Source: Tabrizicola flagellatus (GTDB lineage: Bacteria; Pseudomonadota; Alphaproteobacteria; Rhodobacterales; Rhodobacteraceae). From it: a DNA stretch of 64,000 bases. The stretch covers positions 124,001 to 188,000 of the forward strand of contig NZ_VMDU01000002.1 of the NCBI RefSeq assembly GCF_008271465.1, in the 5' to 3' direction. Made by a program: the position numbers and the translations under genes. The notes under the pieces are model-generated. The model had not been told where the DNA came from and did no database searches. It saw nothing but the letters and a program-made list of their open reading frames with translations. Numbering within the stretch: position 1 is the first letter of the stretch; each line of letters opens with the position of its first letter. Below are positions 55,798 to 63,941 of the stretch, piece after piece.

Positions 55798-56142
55798 ATG
55801 ACGCAAAGCTACAGCGAAAAGATCTCTGACATGCGGCGCGAGCTGCGCGCCCTCAATGCTCTGGTGCCCGAGACGGCAAAGGGCTTCGGCACCCTGTCGA
55901 AGGCAGTGAAGGACAATGGTCCGCTGAGCGTGAAGGAGAAGGAATACATCGCGCTGGGCATGTCCGTGATCCTGCGCTGCGAGCCCTGCATCAACTTCCA
56001 CGTCGAGGCGCTGATGAAGGCCGGCGCGACCCGCGAGGAGCTGGGCGACGTGCTGGCCATGGCGGTGCAGATGGGCGGCGGACCGGGGCTGATGTATGCC
56101 GGTCATGCGCTGGCCTGCTGGGACGAACTGGCCAAGGCTTGA
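55798..56142 (+). CDS. Carboxymuconolactone decarboxylase/AhpD-like protein
   Basis: 114 residues, all-helical CMD fold. The AhpD-type redox motif E-x-C-x2-C-x3-H is seen as C61, C64 and H68 (RCEPCINFHVEAL), so a peroxidase-like or disulfide role is more likely than decarboxylation. A near-perfect AAAGGAGG ribosome-binding site precedes ATG 55798. Confidence 0.88.
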   Translation: MTQSYSEKISDMRRELRALNALVPETAKGFGTLSKAVKDNGPLSVKEKEYIALGMSVILRCEPCINFHVEALMKAGATREELGDVLAMAVQMGGGPGLMYAGHALACWDELAKA

Positions 56143-56206
56143 CCGCGCGACGGAAACCGGGCATCGGAGCGTATGACAGTTGCAAACCTTCAAAGGAGTT
56201 TACCTG

Positions 56207-56650
56207 ATGAAACCGATCCTTGCAGCCGCGGCTCTCGCGCTCCTTGCGGCCGGCCCCTCGCTGGCCCAGCAGGGCAATCCCGGCCAGCACTTCCTGGAAC
56301 AGTGGGATGCCGATGCCGACGGCCGCGTGACGCCCGAGGAAGTCGCGTCCAAGCGGTCTGATGTCTTTGCGATGTTCGACCAGGACAGCGACCAGATCCT
56401 GTCGGCGGCCGAATGGGCGCTGGTGGAAGAGCACATGGCGCTGGAGATGGGCAACGGCGGTCAGGGCCACGGCATGAACATGGCCGCGCCCGGCAAGGCT
56501 GTGCACGAGGCGATGACGCCGAGCTTCAACGATGCCGATGGCAATGGCGAGGTGACAATGGCCGAGTTCGAGGCGGCCTCGGCCAAACTGTTCCCGATGA
56601 TGGACGCCGATGGCGATGGCGCCGTGACCACGGCCGATTTCGCGCGCTGA
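56207..56650 (+). CDS. Secreted EF-hand calcium-binding protein
   Basis: 147 residues. The signal peptide (about 1-20, LAAGPSLAQQ) sends it to the periplasm. Four EF-hand loops are visible: D34-E45 (DADADGRVTPEE), D58-E69, one around DADGNGEVTMAEFE and one around DADGDGAVTTADF. A Met/His-rich linker (GQGHGMNMAAPG) separates the pairs. AAAGGAG lies before ATG 56207. Function beyond calcium binding is unknown. Confidence 0.88.
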   Translation: MKPILAAAALALLAAGPSLAQQGNPGQHFLEQWDADADGRVTPEEVASKRSDVFAMFDQDSDQILSAAEWALVEEHMALEMGNGGQGHGMNMAAPGKAVHEAMTPSFNDADGNGEVTMAEFEAASAKLFPMMDADGDGAVTTADFAR

Positions 56651-56739
56651 CGATCGGCAGCCAGCCGCAACCCGCTTTGCGAAGGGCATGACAAGGCCGG
56701 GCTTGTCCTGCACACTCCTCTGAAAAACGGAGCGGAGTG

Positions 56740-57528
56740 ATGCGGGCAGGTCTGGCATTGATCGTGGCTGTAGTGCTGGCAGGCTGCGGTGGCACACGCG
56801 CACCGATGTCCGACCCGAAGGGCGACGAGGTTGTCGTGATGTCGTCGAACTTCGCTGATGCCAAGCCGACCGACTGGCCGGGACGCTCGCCCGACCGCTA
56901 TCCGGTGCATGGCATCGATCTGTCTCGGTTCCAGACCCAGGTGGACTGGCCCACGGCGCGGGCGAATGGAGTCAACTTCGCCTTCATCAAGGCGACCGAA
57001 GGCGGCGACATGGTGGACCCGATGTTCGAGAGCCATTGGCGCGGCGCGGGTGCTGCGGGGGTCAAGCGCGGGGCATATCATTTCTTCTATCATTGCAGAC
57101 CGGCGGCCGAGCAGGCGCGCTGGTTCATCCGGCATGTGCCGCGGACGCCGGGCGCCCTGCCGCCCGTCCTCGACATGGAATGGACGCCCTTCAGCCCCAC
57201 CTGCACCCTCCGCCGGGACGGCGCCACGATTCGCGAGGAAGCGCGGATCTTTCTCGACATCGTCGAGCGGCACTACGGGCAGCGGCCGATGATCTACACC
57301 ACCGTCGATTTCTTCCGGGACACCGAGCTGTGGCGGCTGAAAGGGGTGGAGTTCTGGCTGCGCTCGGTCGCGGATCATCCGCACGGGGTCTATGACGGAA
57401 CGGCCTGGACCTTCTGGCAATACACCTCGACCGGGCTGATCCCGGGCATCGCCGGCAAGGTCGACATCAACGTCTTCGCGGGGTCGCACCAGGCCTGGGC
57501 CGGCTGGCTGGCACAACGATCCCTATGA
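56740..57528 (+). CDS. Glycoside hydrolase family 25 lysozyme-like lipoprotein
   Basis: 262 residues. The lipobox LAGC (VVLAGCGG) makes it a probable lipoprotein. The GH25 barrel shows HGIDLSRFQ with the first catalytic Asp, FAFIKATEG, and VLDMEW with the catalytic Asp/Glu pair, then WTFWQYTSTG near the end. It cleaves peptidoglycan between MurNAc and GlcNAc in characterised relatives. ATG 56740 is preferred over GTG 56737. Confidence 0.9.
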   Translation: MRAGLALIVAVVLAGCGGTRAPMSDPKGDEVVVMSSNFADAKPTDWPGRSPDRYPVHGIDLSRFQTQVDWPTARANGVNFAFIKATEGGDMVDPMFESHWRGAGAAGVKRGAYHFFYHCRPAAEQARWFIRHVPRTPGALPPVLDMEWTPFSPTCTLRRDGATIREEARIFLDIVERHYGQRPMIYTTVDFFRDTELWRLKGVEFWLRSVADHPHGVYDGTAWTFWQYTSTGLIPGIAGKVDINVFAGSHQAWAGWLAQRSL

Positions 57529-57678
57529 CAGTTCCGGGCGCCTTGCCCTATATGTGGCGAAATCGGATACAATCTGTCGCCAAATGAGCACAGACCCGAC
57601 CCAGCATTTGACTTAAACTGCCTTAGTCCTGCCCTGCTTGCCGATGAATTATGGGACATCGAACATAGGACGCCCAAG

Positions 57679-57852
57679 ATGGATAAGACGATCCGCATTT
57701 TGAAGAAACTGGGTCTTGGCCGTGCTCGCAAGACCGAAGAGGATACGCCGTTCGAAAAGCGCCTGAAGAAGGTGACCCGCATCCGCGTGGTCAACCAGCA
57801 GGGGCTTGGCGGACCGGTGTTCAAAAGCCGACAGCCAGAGACGGAAATCTGA
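57679..57852 (+). CDS. Small basic protein of 57 residues, unknown
   Basis: An open frame of 57 codons encoding a Lys/Arg-rich protein (MDKTIRILKKLGLGRARK start, QPETEI end). AGGA at 57667-57670 lies eight bases before ATG 57679. Third codon positions are mostly G or C like real genes here. It runs convergent to mipZ and overlaps its last 32 bases. No family recognised. A candidate TACAAT -10-like box lies upstream near 57566. Confidence 0.5.
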   Translation: MDKTIRILKKLGLGRARKTEEDTPFEKRLKKVTRIRVVNQQGLGGPVFKSRQPETEI

Positions 57853-58630
57853 GGCCCGTCATCAGATCGCGCAGTTCCTGTCGTGCCGCGATGTTCGACA
57901 GGTTCAACTGATCGACCCCGGTGTCCTTCAGATCCAGAAGCGTGAGGCCGCGCGGAAACAGTTCGCGAAAGATCACGCGCTCGGAAAAGCCGTTCAGCAC
58001 GCGAAATCCGATGCGCCGCGACAGTTCTTCAAGCGCGGCGCCGACCTTCTTCTTGTTGTGCATCGCCTGCGTGCCAAGCCGGTTGCGGACGACGATCCAG
58101 TCGATAGGCGGCAAACCCGCCTGCGCCCGCATCTGCCGCGCGGCCCAGACCATCTCGGAATAGATCGATGGCCCCTTGATCCTGCCGGTCACACCATCCA
58201 TTCGCGCCAGCAGGTCGAAGTCCACGAAACTGTCGTTCAGAGGCGTGATCAGCGTATCGGCCATGGTATGGGCCAGCTGGGACAGCCGCGTGTGGCTGCC
58301 GGGACAGTCGATCACGATATAGTCCATCTCGGCATGCATCGCCTCCACCGCGCGCGACAGCCGCAGGTCCTGGGCCTTCTCGCTGTGGCCTATGGAGGCG
58401 GGATCGACCTCGGGCAGTTCACGATAATCCGGCGTGGGCAGGGTCAGCCCTGCCTGGGCCATGTAGGCGCGCCGGTTCTCGATATAGCGGCCGAAGCTCT
58501 TCTGCCGCAGGTCGAGATCCAGTGCACCGACCTTCTGGCCGAGGCGCGACAGCGCGGTGGCCACATGCATGCAGGTGGTGGATTTTCCCGAGCCGCCCTT
58601 TTCGTTCCCGACGACGATGATCCGCGCCAT
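57821..58630 (-). CDS. mipZ: Division-plane positioning ATPase MipZ
   Basis: 269 residues of the ParA/MinD superfamily. The deviant Walker A is NEKGGSGKST with K11 and K16. Blocks shared with Caulobacter MipZ as recalled: DLDLRQ, YIENRRAY, NDSFVDFDLL, VWAARQMRA-like, RNRLGT, FRELFPRGLTLLDL and AARQELRDLM. In Caulobacter it forms a gradient from the pole and inhibits FtsZ. ATG 58630 gives the family start. It follows rpmE after 142 bases. Confidence 0.95.
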   Translation of the reverse strand: MARIIVVGNEKGGSGKSTTCMHVATALSRLGQKVGALDLDLRQKSFGRYIENRRAYMAQAGLTLPTPDYRELPEVDPASIGHSEKAQDLRLSRAVEAMHAEMDYIVIDCPGSHTRLSQLAHTMADTLITPLNDSFVDFDLLARMDGVTGRIKGPSIYSEMVWAARQMRAQAGLPPIDWIVVRNRLGTQAMHNKKKVGAALEELSRRIGFRVLNGFSERVIFRELFPRGLTLLDLKDTGVDQLNLSNIAARQELRDLMTGLRFPSLAVGF

Positions 58631-58772
58631 GCTTTTCCCCGCCTTGCGTTCCGGGCGCTTTCTATGCGGGGGCAACGGCAGGGGAAAGCGGGATTTCGCC
58701 GATGATCGGCGGGCCGGAAAAGGAAAGGGCGCGTGTCGCCACGCGCCCCCTGTTCCGAAAGGATGAGCCGGA

Positions 58773-58994
58773 TCAGAACCCCAGGCCGGCGTACTTGTTC
58801 TTGAACTTCGACACGCGGCCGCCGGTGTCCATCAGCTTGGCCTGCTGGCCGGTCCAGGCCGGATGCGCCAGCGGGTCGATGTCGAGCGACATGGTGTCGC
58901 CTTCCTTGCCCCAGGTCGAACGGGTCAGGTAGGTCGTCCCATCGGTCATCTTGATGGTGATCGTGTGATAATCGGGATGGGTATCGGCTTTCAT
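58773..58994 (-). CDS. rpmE: 50S ribosomal protein L31
   Basis: 73 residues. The start [19 protein letters not shown] and the tail [14 protein letters not shown] fit L31. The protein has no cysteine, so it is the zinc-independent form. It lies 11 bases after rplS and is probably co-transcribed. Confidence 0.95.
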   Translation of the reverse strand: MKADTHPDYHTITIKMTDGTTYLTRSTWGKEGDTMSLDIDPLAHPAWTGQQAKLMDTGGRVSKFKNKYAGLGF

Positions 58995-59005
58995 CGTCCC
59001 GCTCC

Positions 59006-59380
59006 TTACTCGGCTTTTTCTTTGTAGTTCGCGACTTCCGCGATCCGGGCCGACTTGCCGCGGCGCGCGCGCAGGTAATACAGCTTGGCGCGACGCACCT
59101 TGCCGCGGCGGACGACCTCGATCGAGTCGATGTTGGTCGAGTAGAGCGGGAAGACCCGTTCCACGCCTTCGCCGAAGGAAATCTTGCGCACGGTGAACGA
59201 GGCGCCGAGCGTCAGGCCGCCCTTGCGGCCGATGCAGACACCTTCATACGCCTGCACGCGCGAACGCGAGCCTTCGGTCACCTTGTAGCCGACGCGAATG
59301 GTGTCGCCGGCCTTGAAATCCGGGATGGTCTTGCCGAGCGAAGCGATCTGCTCGGCCTCGAGCTGCGCGATGAGGTTCAT
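59006..59380 (-). CDS. rplS: 50S ribosomal protein L19
   Basis: 124 residues. The start [12 protein letters not shown] and blocks [35 protein letters not shown] and the basic [23 protein letters not shown] are classical L19. ATG 59380 is fixed by family start and GGAG nearby. A long leader with its own promoter precedes it. Confidence 0.97.
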   Translation of the reverse strand: MNLIAQLEAEQIASLGKTIPDFKAGDTIRVGYKVTEGSRSRVQAYEGVCIGRKGGLTLGASFTVRKISFGEGVERVFPLYSTNIDSIEVVRRGKVRRAKLYYLRARRGKSARIAEVANYKEKAE

Positions 59381-59401
59381 GCGCCATTCTCCAGTTCTGC
59401 C

Positions 59402-59419
59402 TGCGGTGGTTTCCGCAGA
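59402..59419 (-). other. Hairpin directly upstream of the rplS ribosome-binding site
   Basis: On the minus strand CTGCGG and CCGCAG pair around a six-base loop, ending about 22 bases before the rplS ATG. Together with the leader of roughly 200 bases it may be a translational control element, as is common for ribosomal proteins. Confidence 0.35.
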
Positions 59420-59591
59420 GGTGATGCCGCGCCAGAGCTTTCGGTCTTCGCCCGGGTCCCCCTTGCCTGACGCAAGAAGCCCGCCGCAGGTGGCGCCTGC
59501 TTTTTGCTTTGCCGTCCCCGTGCGATGACCCTGCGGAAGAAGGCAGGCAAAGGGAATCGGGTCCGGCGGGCTATCGGCCCCGGACCGGGCG

Positions 59592-59620
59592 CGTATAGGG
59601 GCAAGGGGCGCGCGGGTCAA
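59592..59620 (-). promoter_or_regulatory. Sigma-70-type promoter for rplS-rpmE
   Basis: On the minus strand TTGACC (59620-59615) and TATACG (59597-59592) are exactly 17 bases apart. Transcription would start near 59585, giving a leader of about 205 bases to the rplS ATG. It makes rplS-rpmE (and perhaps mipZ) independent of the rpsP-trmD transcript. Confidence 0.6.
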
Positions 59621-59646
59621 GGGGTGGGGAGGGATCGAAGTGCGCT

Positions 59647-60456
59647 CTAGCGCACCCTACGCTTGTCCCAAAGGTCCGGGCGGCGCGCCTGCGTCAGCTC
59701 TTCCGCCTTCTGGCGGCGCCACCTGGCGATCTCGGCATGGTTGCCCGATTGCAGGACGGCGGGAATCTCCTGGCCCTCCCACACGGCCGGCCGGGTGTAT
59801 TGCGGGTGTTCGAGGAGGCCGTCCGAGAAGCTTTCCTCCTCGGTCGAGGCGGCGTTGCCGAGGACGCCCGGGATCAGGCGGATGGTGGCGTCGAGGATGG
59901 CCTGGGCGGCAATTTCACCCCCGGTGAGGACGAAGTCGCCCAGGCTGATCTCCTCGACCTGGTGGTGGTCGAGGACCCGCTGGTCCACCCCCTCGAACCG
60001 GCCGCAAAGCAGCGTCAGCCCGGCCCCCTTCGCCAGTCGGCGGGCCGTGTCCTGCGTGAAGGGCGTCCCGCGGGGCGAGAGGTAGATCACCGGCCAGCGC
60101 GCCCGATCGACGGGAGTGCCGACCCGGGCGTGGCGCAAGGCGGCATCCACCACGTCGGGGCGCAGGACCATGCCGGCGCCGCCCCCGGCGGGGGTATCAT
60201 CGACATTGCGGTGCTTACCCTCGCCGAACTGGCGCAGGTCGATCGCCTCCAGCTGCCAGAGCCCGAAATCCAGCGCCTTGCCGGTCAGCGACAGGCCAAG
60301 GGTGCCCGGAAACGCTTCGGGAAAAAGGGTGATGACCTTGGCGGTGAAGGCATCCTTCACCAGCCGCGGTTCCTCCATGAGGTCGCGGGGCTGCAGCGTC
60401 GGCCGGACGTGGTAGCGGCCATGGCTTTTCATAGTGTTGGGGGCGTCGTCGGACAT
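59647..60456 (-). CDS. trmD: tRNA (guanine-N1-)-methyltransferase
   Basis: 269 residues of the SPOUT class, methylating G37 of tRNAs. Blocks: [46 protein letters not shown], and the trefoil-knot [16 protein letters not shown]. An N-terminal extension of about 40 residues before [11 protein letters not shown] is unusual for the family; internal ATGs at residues 9 and 27 could be the real start. Confidence 0.95.
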   Translation of the reverse strand: MSDDAPNTMKSHGRYHVRPTLQPRDLMEEPRLVKDAFTAKVITLFPEAFPGTLGLSLTGKALDFGLWQLEAIDLRQFGEGKHRNVDDTPAGGGAGMVLRPDVVDAALRHARVGTPVDRARWPVIYLSPRGTPFTQDTARRLAKGAGLTLLCGRFEGVDQRVLDHHQVEEISLGDFVLTGGEIAAQAILDATIRLIPGVLGNAASTEEESFSDGLLEHPQYTRPAVWEGQEIPAVLQSGNHAEIARWRRQKAEELTQARRPDLWDKRRVR

Positions 60457-60499
60457 CCGCCGGAATTAGCGCGAATGGCCCGTCTGCGAAAGCCCCGGA

Positions 60500-61477
60500 T
60501 CAGGCCCGGCGCACGCTGCGCTGGCGGAAGGGGACGGGTTCGGCCCTTGCCGGCGGGTCCACCTCGTCTGTCGCGGTGCCGGAGGCCACCGCGACGGCCC
60601 GCGCCAATGCCCGCAGGCCTTCGCGCAGGTCGGCTTGCAGATGCGCGGGCAGGTCCGAGTCCGGTGCCGCCTCTGCCGCCGCGCGCAATTCGGCCGGCGA
60701 CGGGAAGTCATCGGCGCGGTTCGGAAACGCAGCGATCAGGGCCATCGCGCGGGGAACGTAAAGGCGCAGCAGGTCGAGATTGCCGGCGGCGATCGCGAAG
60801 GCCTTTGCCATCGAGCCCGAAACCTGACCCGGCGCGACGATCTCGGGCTCGGTCGCCCAAAGCAGCAAGCCTCGGCGCAGGGCGGCGTGGCTGCGGTCGG
60901 GCTTTGCCAGCGCCGCAGTCAGCGCGTCCAGCCGCAATTCGGCGGTGGGCACGTCGAGGACCTTCGCGACGGCTTCGGTGACCTCGGCGTCGCTGGCGCT
61001 GTCGGGAAGGTTCAGCAGCGGGATGACCGCCATCGCCGCCATGCCCACCGCATTCTCGGCATGGGCCGATTCGGCCTCCTCGTCGAGGAAGTAGCCCAAG
61101 CTGGCAGCCTCGCGCGAATCCCACAGCATGCGGCAGAGCGGAATCGCGATGAACGAGATCGACAGCGGCAGGATCGGATTGACTGCAACGGCATTGATGC
61201 CCGCAAGCCCGCCAAGCCCGCTGCCGATGCCGAAAAGCAGCGCCACGAGGACGATCTGCGACAGCACCTGGGCGAGGGCGGCAAGCAACGCGCTGCCGGT
61301 CAGCCATTCCTCGGGCGAAGAGGGCCATTGTTCCGGCCGGAGCACCATGAGCCAGACGACGAAGATCGCGGTGAATGGGGCAACCATGGTCCAGCCGAAG
61401 CCGCAAAGCCCGGCGACCAGCGGCCCGAGGTAGAGAAGTGCCGTCGCACCCTTCACAAGGCGCATGCGCGTGAACAT
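60500..61477 (-). CDS. Uncharacterised membrane protein in the ribosomal-protein operon
   Basis: 325 residues, family not recognised. Three or four hydrophobic segments lie in the first 125 residues (LLYLGPLVAGLCGFGWTM, IVLVALLFGIGSGLGG, ILPLSISFIAIPL), followed by a soluble helical C-terminal half. AAAGGG before ATG 61477 supports that start over 61516. It lies between rimM and trmD with gaps of 48 and 43 bases, the place where many bacteria have no gene. Confidence 0.75.
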   Translation of the reverse strand: MFTRMRLVKGATALLYLGPLVAGLCGFGWTMVAPFTAIFVVWLMVLRPEQWPSSPEEWLTGSALLAALAQVLSQIVLVALLFGIGSGLGGLAGINAVAVNPILPLSISFIAIPLCRMLWDSREAASLGYFLDEEAESAHAENAVGMAAMAVIPLLNLPDSASDAEVTEAVAKVLDVPTAELRLDALTAALAKPDRSHAALRRGLLLWATEPEIVAPGQVSGSMAKAFAIAAGNLDLLRLYVPRAMALIAAFPNRADDFPSPAELRAAAEAAPDSDLPAHLQADLREGLRALARAVAVASGTATDEVDPPARAEPVPFRQRSVRRA

Positions 61478-61525
61478 GTCCCACCCTTTCCTGCGTGCCG
61501 GCCCCGGTTGGGCCACGCTGACCGA

Positions 61526-62029
61526 TCACTCGGACTCGTCAGGCAGATCGACAACAATGCGCCCTGCTGCCAAGTCGACATTGGGGACGATTGCCGCGGT
61601 AAAGGGCAAAAGCAGGGCCGATTTATGACGGTTGGTCGATATTTCCAGAATGTCGCCCGCCCCATGGTTGTAGATGGCGGTGACCTTGCCGATCAGCTCT
61701 CCGCCCGTGTCGAAGGCGGAAAGGCCAATCAGATCGGCATGGTAGAACTCGTCGTCAGGCAGCGAGGGCAGCCGGTCTCGGGCCACGAACAGGCTGGTGC
61801 CGCGCAGGGCGTCGGCCTGTTCCTTTGTAGCGATTCCCCGGATGCGCGCGGCGAATCCGCCCGTGATCGGTCTGGTCAGGGTGATGTGGAACTCTTGCCG
61901 GCCGTCCTCCGACGACAGGGGGCCGTAGCTGGCGATGTCGCTGGGTTCGGAACAGAAGGACTTCAGCCGCACCTCTCCGGTGACCCCGAAGGCGCCAGCA
62001 ATGGCACCGATGCAGATGCGATCGGACAT
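61526..62029 (-). CDS. rimM: 16S rRNA processing protein RimM
   Basis: 167 residues. The N-terminal RimM domain starts with ICIGAIAGAFGVTGEVRLKSF, and the C-terminal PRC barrel has FYHADLIGL and AIYNHGAGDILEI with the family LLPFT and IVVDLPDE ends. It assists 30S head maturation with S19. ATG 62029 is separated from bluB by one base. Confidence 0.95.
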   Translation of the reverse strand: MSDRICIGAIAGAFGVTGEVRLKSFCSEPSDIASYGPLSSEDGRQEFHITLTRPITGGFAARIRGIATKEQADALRGTSLFVARDRLPSLPDDEFYHADLIGLSAFDTGGELIGKVTAIYNHGAGDILEISTNRHKSALLLPFTAAIVPNVDLAAGRIVVDLPDESE

Positions 62030-62030
62030 C

Positions 62031-62663
62031 TCAGCGTATCTCCAGATGCAGGGACGGGGATCGCGACTCCCACCCTGCACGTTCCAGTTCGGGCACGGTA
62101 TCCTCCTCTTCGGGCCAGCCGATGCAGAGATAGCCGATGAAACGCCAGCCGTCCGGCACGTCAAGATCGCGGGCCAGCCGGTGCGGATCGAGGATCGAGA
62201 CCCAGCCGAGGCCGAGGCCCTCGGCCCGCAGCGCGAGCCAGAGATGGATGATCGCGCCGACAACTGAATAGGCGCGGGTCTCGGGCATGGACGCAGCGCC
62301 GAGGCCCGCGCCCTTAGCCGTCGTTTCGTCGCAGAAGACCGCCAGATGGATCGGAGCCTCGACCATGCCTGACAGTTTCAGCCGGCCGTAGGTCGCGGCG
62401 CGGTCGCCTTCGTAGCCCTCCAGCGCCCGCGCATTGCAGTCGCGGAAGTTGGCCAGACAGGCGGCGCGACGCTCCGGGCTGTCCACCCGCAGCAGGCGCC
62501 AGGGTTCCGAAAGGCCCACCGAGGGCGCCAGTCCAAAGGCCCGCAGGCCGCGGGCCAGCAGGTCTTCGGGCACCGGATCGGTGCGAAAGCGGCGCACGTC
62601 GCGCCGCCAGCGCATGAGCGCGGCCAGTTCGTCCCGGAAGGCGGGGCTGAACTGGCCGCGCAT
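62031..62663 (-). CDS. bluB: 5,6-dimethylbenzimidazole synthase
   Basis: 210 residues of the nitroreductase fold. BluB breaks down FMNH2 with oxygen to make the lower ligand of vitamin B12. Recognisable blocks: MRWRRDVRRFRTDPVPEDLL, GLAPSVGLSEPWR and GLGLGWVSILDP with the serine typical of the family. ATG 62663 is preferred over the longer frame from 62726. It is placed between rpsP and rimM with gaps of four and one bases. Confidence 0.93.
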   Translation of the reverse strand: MRGQFSPAFRDELAALMRWRRDVRRFRTDPVPEDLLARGLRAFGLAPSVGLSEPWRLLRVDSPERRAACLANFRDCNARALEGYEGDRAATYGRLKLSGMVEAPIHLAVFCDETTAKGAGLGAASMPETRAYSVVGAIIHLWLALRAEGLGLGWVSILDPHRLARDLDVPDGWRFIGYLCIGWPEEEDTVPELERAGWESRSPSLHLEIR

Positions 62664-62667
62664 CGGA

Positions 62668-63033
62668 TCACTCGGCAGCCGGTTCGGCGGCCGGGGCGGC
62701 AGAACGGGCGGCCTTCTTGGCGGCACGCTCGGCCATCGCCTTGCCGGGGGTGCCGGCCTTGGGGTTGTTGCGGACGGTCTTCGGACGGGCGCCGGCGGCT
62801 TCCAGGAAGCGGGCGACGCGGTCGGTCGGCTGGGCGCCCTGGCTCAGCCAGTGCTGCACGCGCTCCATGTTCATGACGACGCGCTTTTCGTCGTCCTTGG
62901 CGAGAAGCGGGTTATAGGTGCCCAGCTTCTCGATGAAGCGGCCGTCGCGCGGCATACGCGAATCGGCGGCGACGATCGAGTAGAACGGGCGCTTCTTGGA
63001 ACCACCGCGCGCGAGACGGATCTTCATAGCCAT
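62668..63033 (-). CDS. rpsP: 30S ribosomal protein S16
   Basis: 121 residues. The start [36 protein letters not shown]-type block (about residues 1-35) is classical S16. A C-terminal Ala/Lys/Glu-rich extension of about 25 residues ([16 protein letters not shown]) is typical of alphaproteobacteria. GAAGGAG precedes ATG 63033. Confidence 0.97.
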   Translation of the reverse strand: MAMKIRLARGGSKKRPFYSIVAADSRMPRDGRFIEKLGTYNPLLAKDDEKRVVMNMERVQHWLSQGAQPTDRVARFLEAAGARPKTVRNNPKAGTPGKAMAERAAKKAARSAAPAAEPAAE

Positions 63034-63075
63034 TGCATTTCTCCTTCAGATGGCTGTTGACGGGGCAAGCCCCTG

Positions 63076-63372
63076 TTATTTCTGCAGTTTCTCGTGATGC
63101 CTGATGACTTCGCTGATGATGAAGGCCAGGAATTTCTTGGCGAGATCGGGGTCGAGGTCGGCCTCGGAGGCCAGCTGCTCCAGCCGCGCCATCTGCCGCG
63201 CCTCGCGATCGGGGTCCGAGGGCGGCAGGCCGTGCTCGGCCTTCAGCCGACCAACGGCCTGGGTGTGCTTGAACCGCTCGGCCAGCGTATAGACCAGGAT
63301 CGCGTCCAGCCGGTCGATGGATTCGCGGTGCCCTTTCAGAAGCGTGGCGGCGCGGGTGATGGCGTCGGTCAT
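63076..63372 (-). CDS. Chorismate mutase (AroQ type)
   Basis: 98 residues, all-helical. It converts chorismate to prephenate. The N-terminal RESIDRLDAILVYTLAERF, AVGRLKAEHGLPPSDPDRE and the C-terminal KKFLAFIISEVIRHHEKLQ follow the AroQ pattern with catalytic Arg and Lys. ATG 63372 overlaps the GNAT stop (ATGA). The position before rpsP is common in this group. Confidence 0.92.
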   Translation of the reverse strand: MTDAITRAATLLKGHRESIDRLDAILVYTLAERFKHTQAVGRLKAEHGLPPSDPDREARQMARLEQLASEADLDPDLAKKFLAFIISEVIRHHEKLQK

Positions 63373-63941
63373 CGGGCGGTCTCCGGCAGGTGGCGATAGA
63401 CAAGGCAATCGTGGCCGATCGCGGCCTCGGCGACCGGGTCGCGGCTGGCGCCGAGGCGTTCCGCGACGGCGACCGAGGCGGTGTTGTCCGGGTCGATGTA
63501 GGAGACCAGGCTGGAAAACCCCTGCGTGGCGAAGAGCCAGGCGCGGGCGGCGCGGGCGGCTTCGGTGGCGATGCCCCGGCCTTCCGCGCCCTTGGCCACG
63601 ACCCAGCCGAGTTCGACCTCGGGGTCGCCGTATTCGTGATTCACCGCCACCCCGCCGACCACCCGGCCCTCGCGGTCCTCGACCGTCCAGGGGCCGATGC
63701 CGCGCAAGGGCCACGAGGCGAGAAGCTGGCAGAAGTCGAGCCAGGCGGCCTCGCGGTCGTCGTCGGTCACCTCAGGCAGGTCGTCGTCGCAGAGAAAGCG
63801 GGCGAAGACCGGGAAGTCGCCGATGCGGGGCGCCCGCAGGCGCAGCCGTTCGGTCTCGATCACCGGGACCAGGGCGGCAAAGCGGTCGGCCCGGACAGAG
63901 CGCGGACCGGTGGCGGGCGCGATTTCCCAGGGGCGGGTCAT
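63369..63941 (-). CDS. GNAT family N-acetyltransferase
   Basis: 190 residues of the RimJ/RimL-like GNAT group. Blocks: ETERLRLRAPRIGDFPVFARFL at residues 30-50, VVGGVAVNHEYGDPEVELGWVV, and the acetyl-CoA loop GRGIATEAARAARAWLF. The acceptor is unknown. The start at 63941 overlaps the upstream stop and the end overlaps the chorismate mutase start. Confidence 0.88.
   Translation of the reverse strand: MTRPWEIAPATGPRSVRADRFAALVPVIETERLRLRAPRIGDFPVFARFLCDDDLPEVTDDDREAAWLDFCQLLASWPLRGIGPWTVEDREGRVVGGVAVNHEYGDPEVELGWVVAKGAEGRGIATEAARAARAWLFATQGFSSLVSYIDPDNTASVAVAERLGASRDPVAEAAIGHDCLVYRHLPETAR

Noticed and set aside
57607-57650. TTGACT as a -35 box for the 57-residue gene
   Set aside because: No acceptable -10 hexamer at 16-18 bases downstream.
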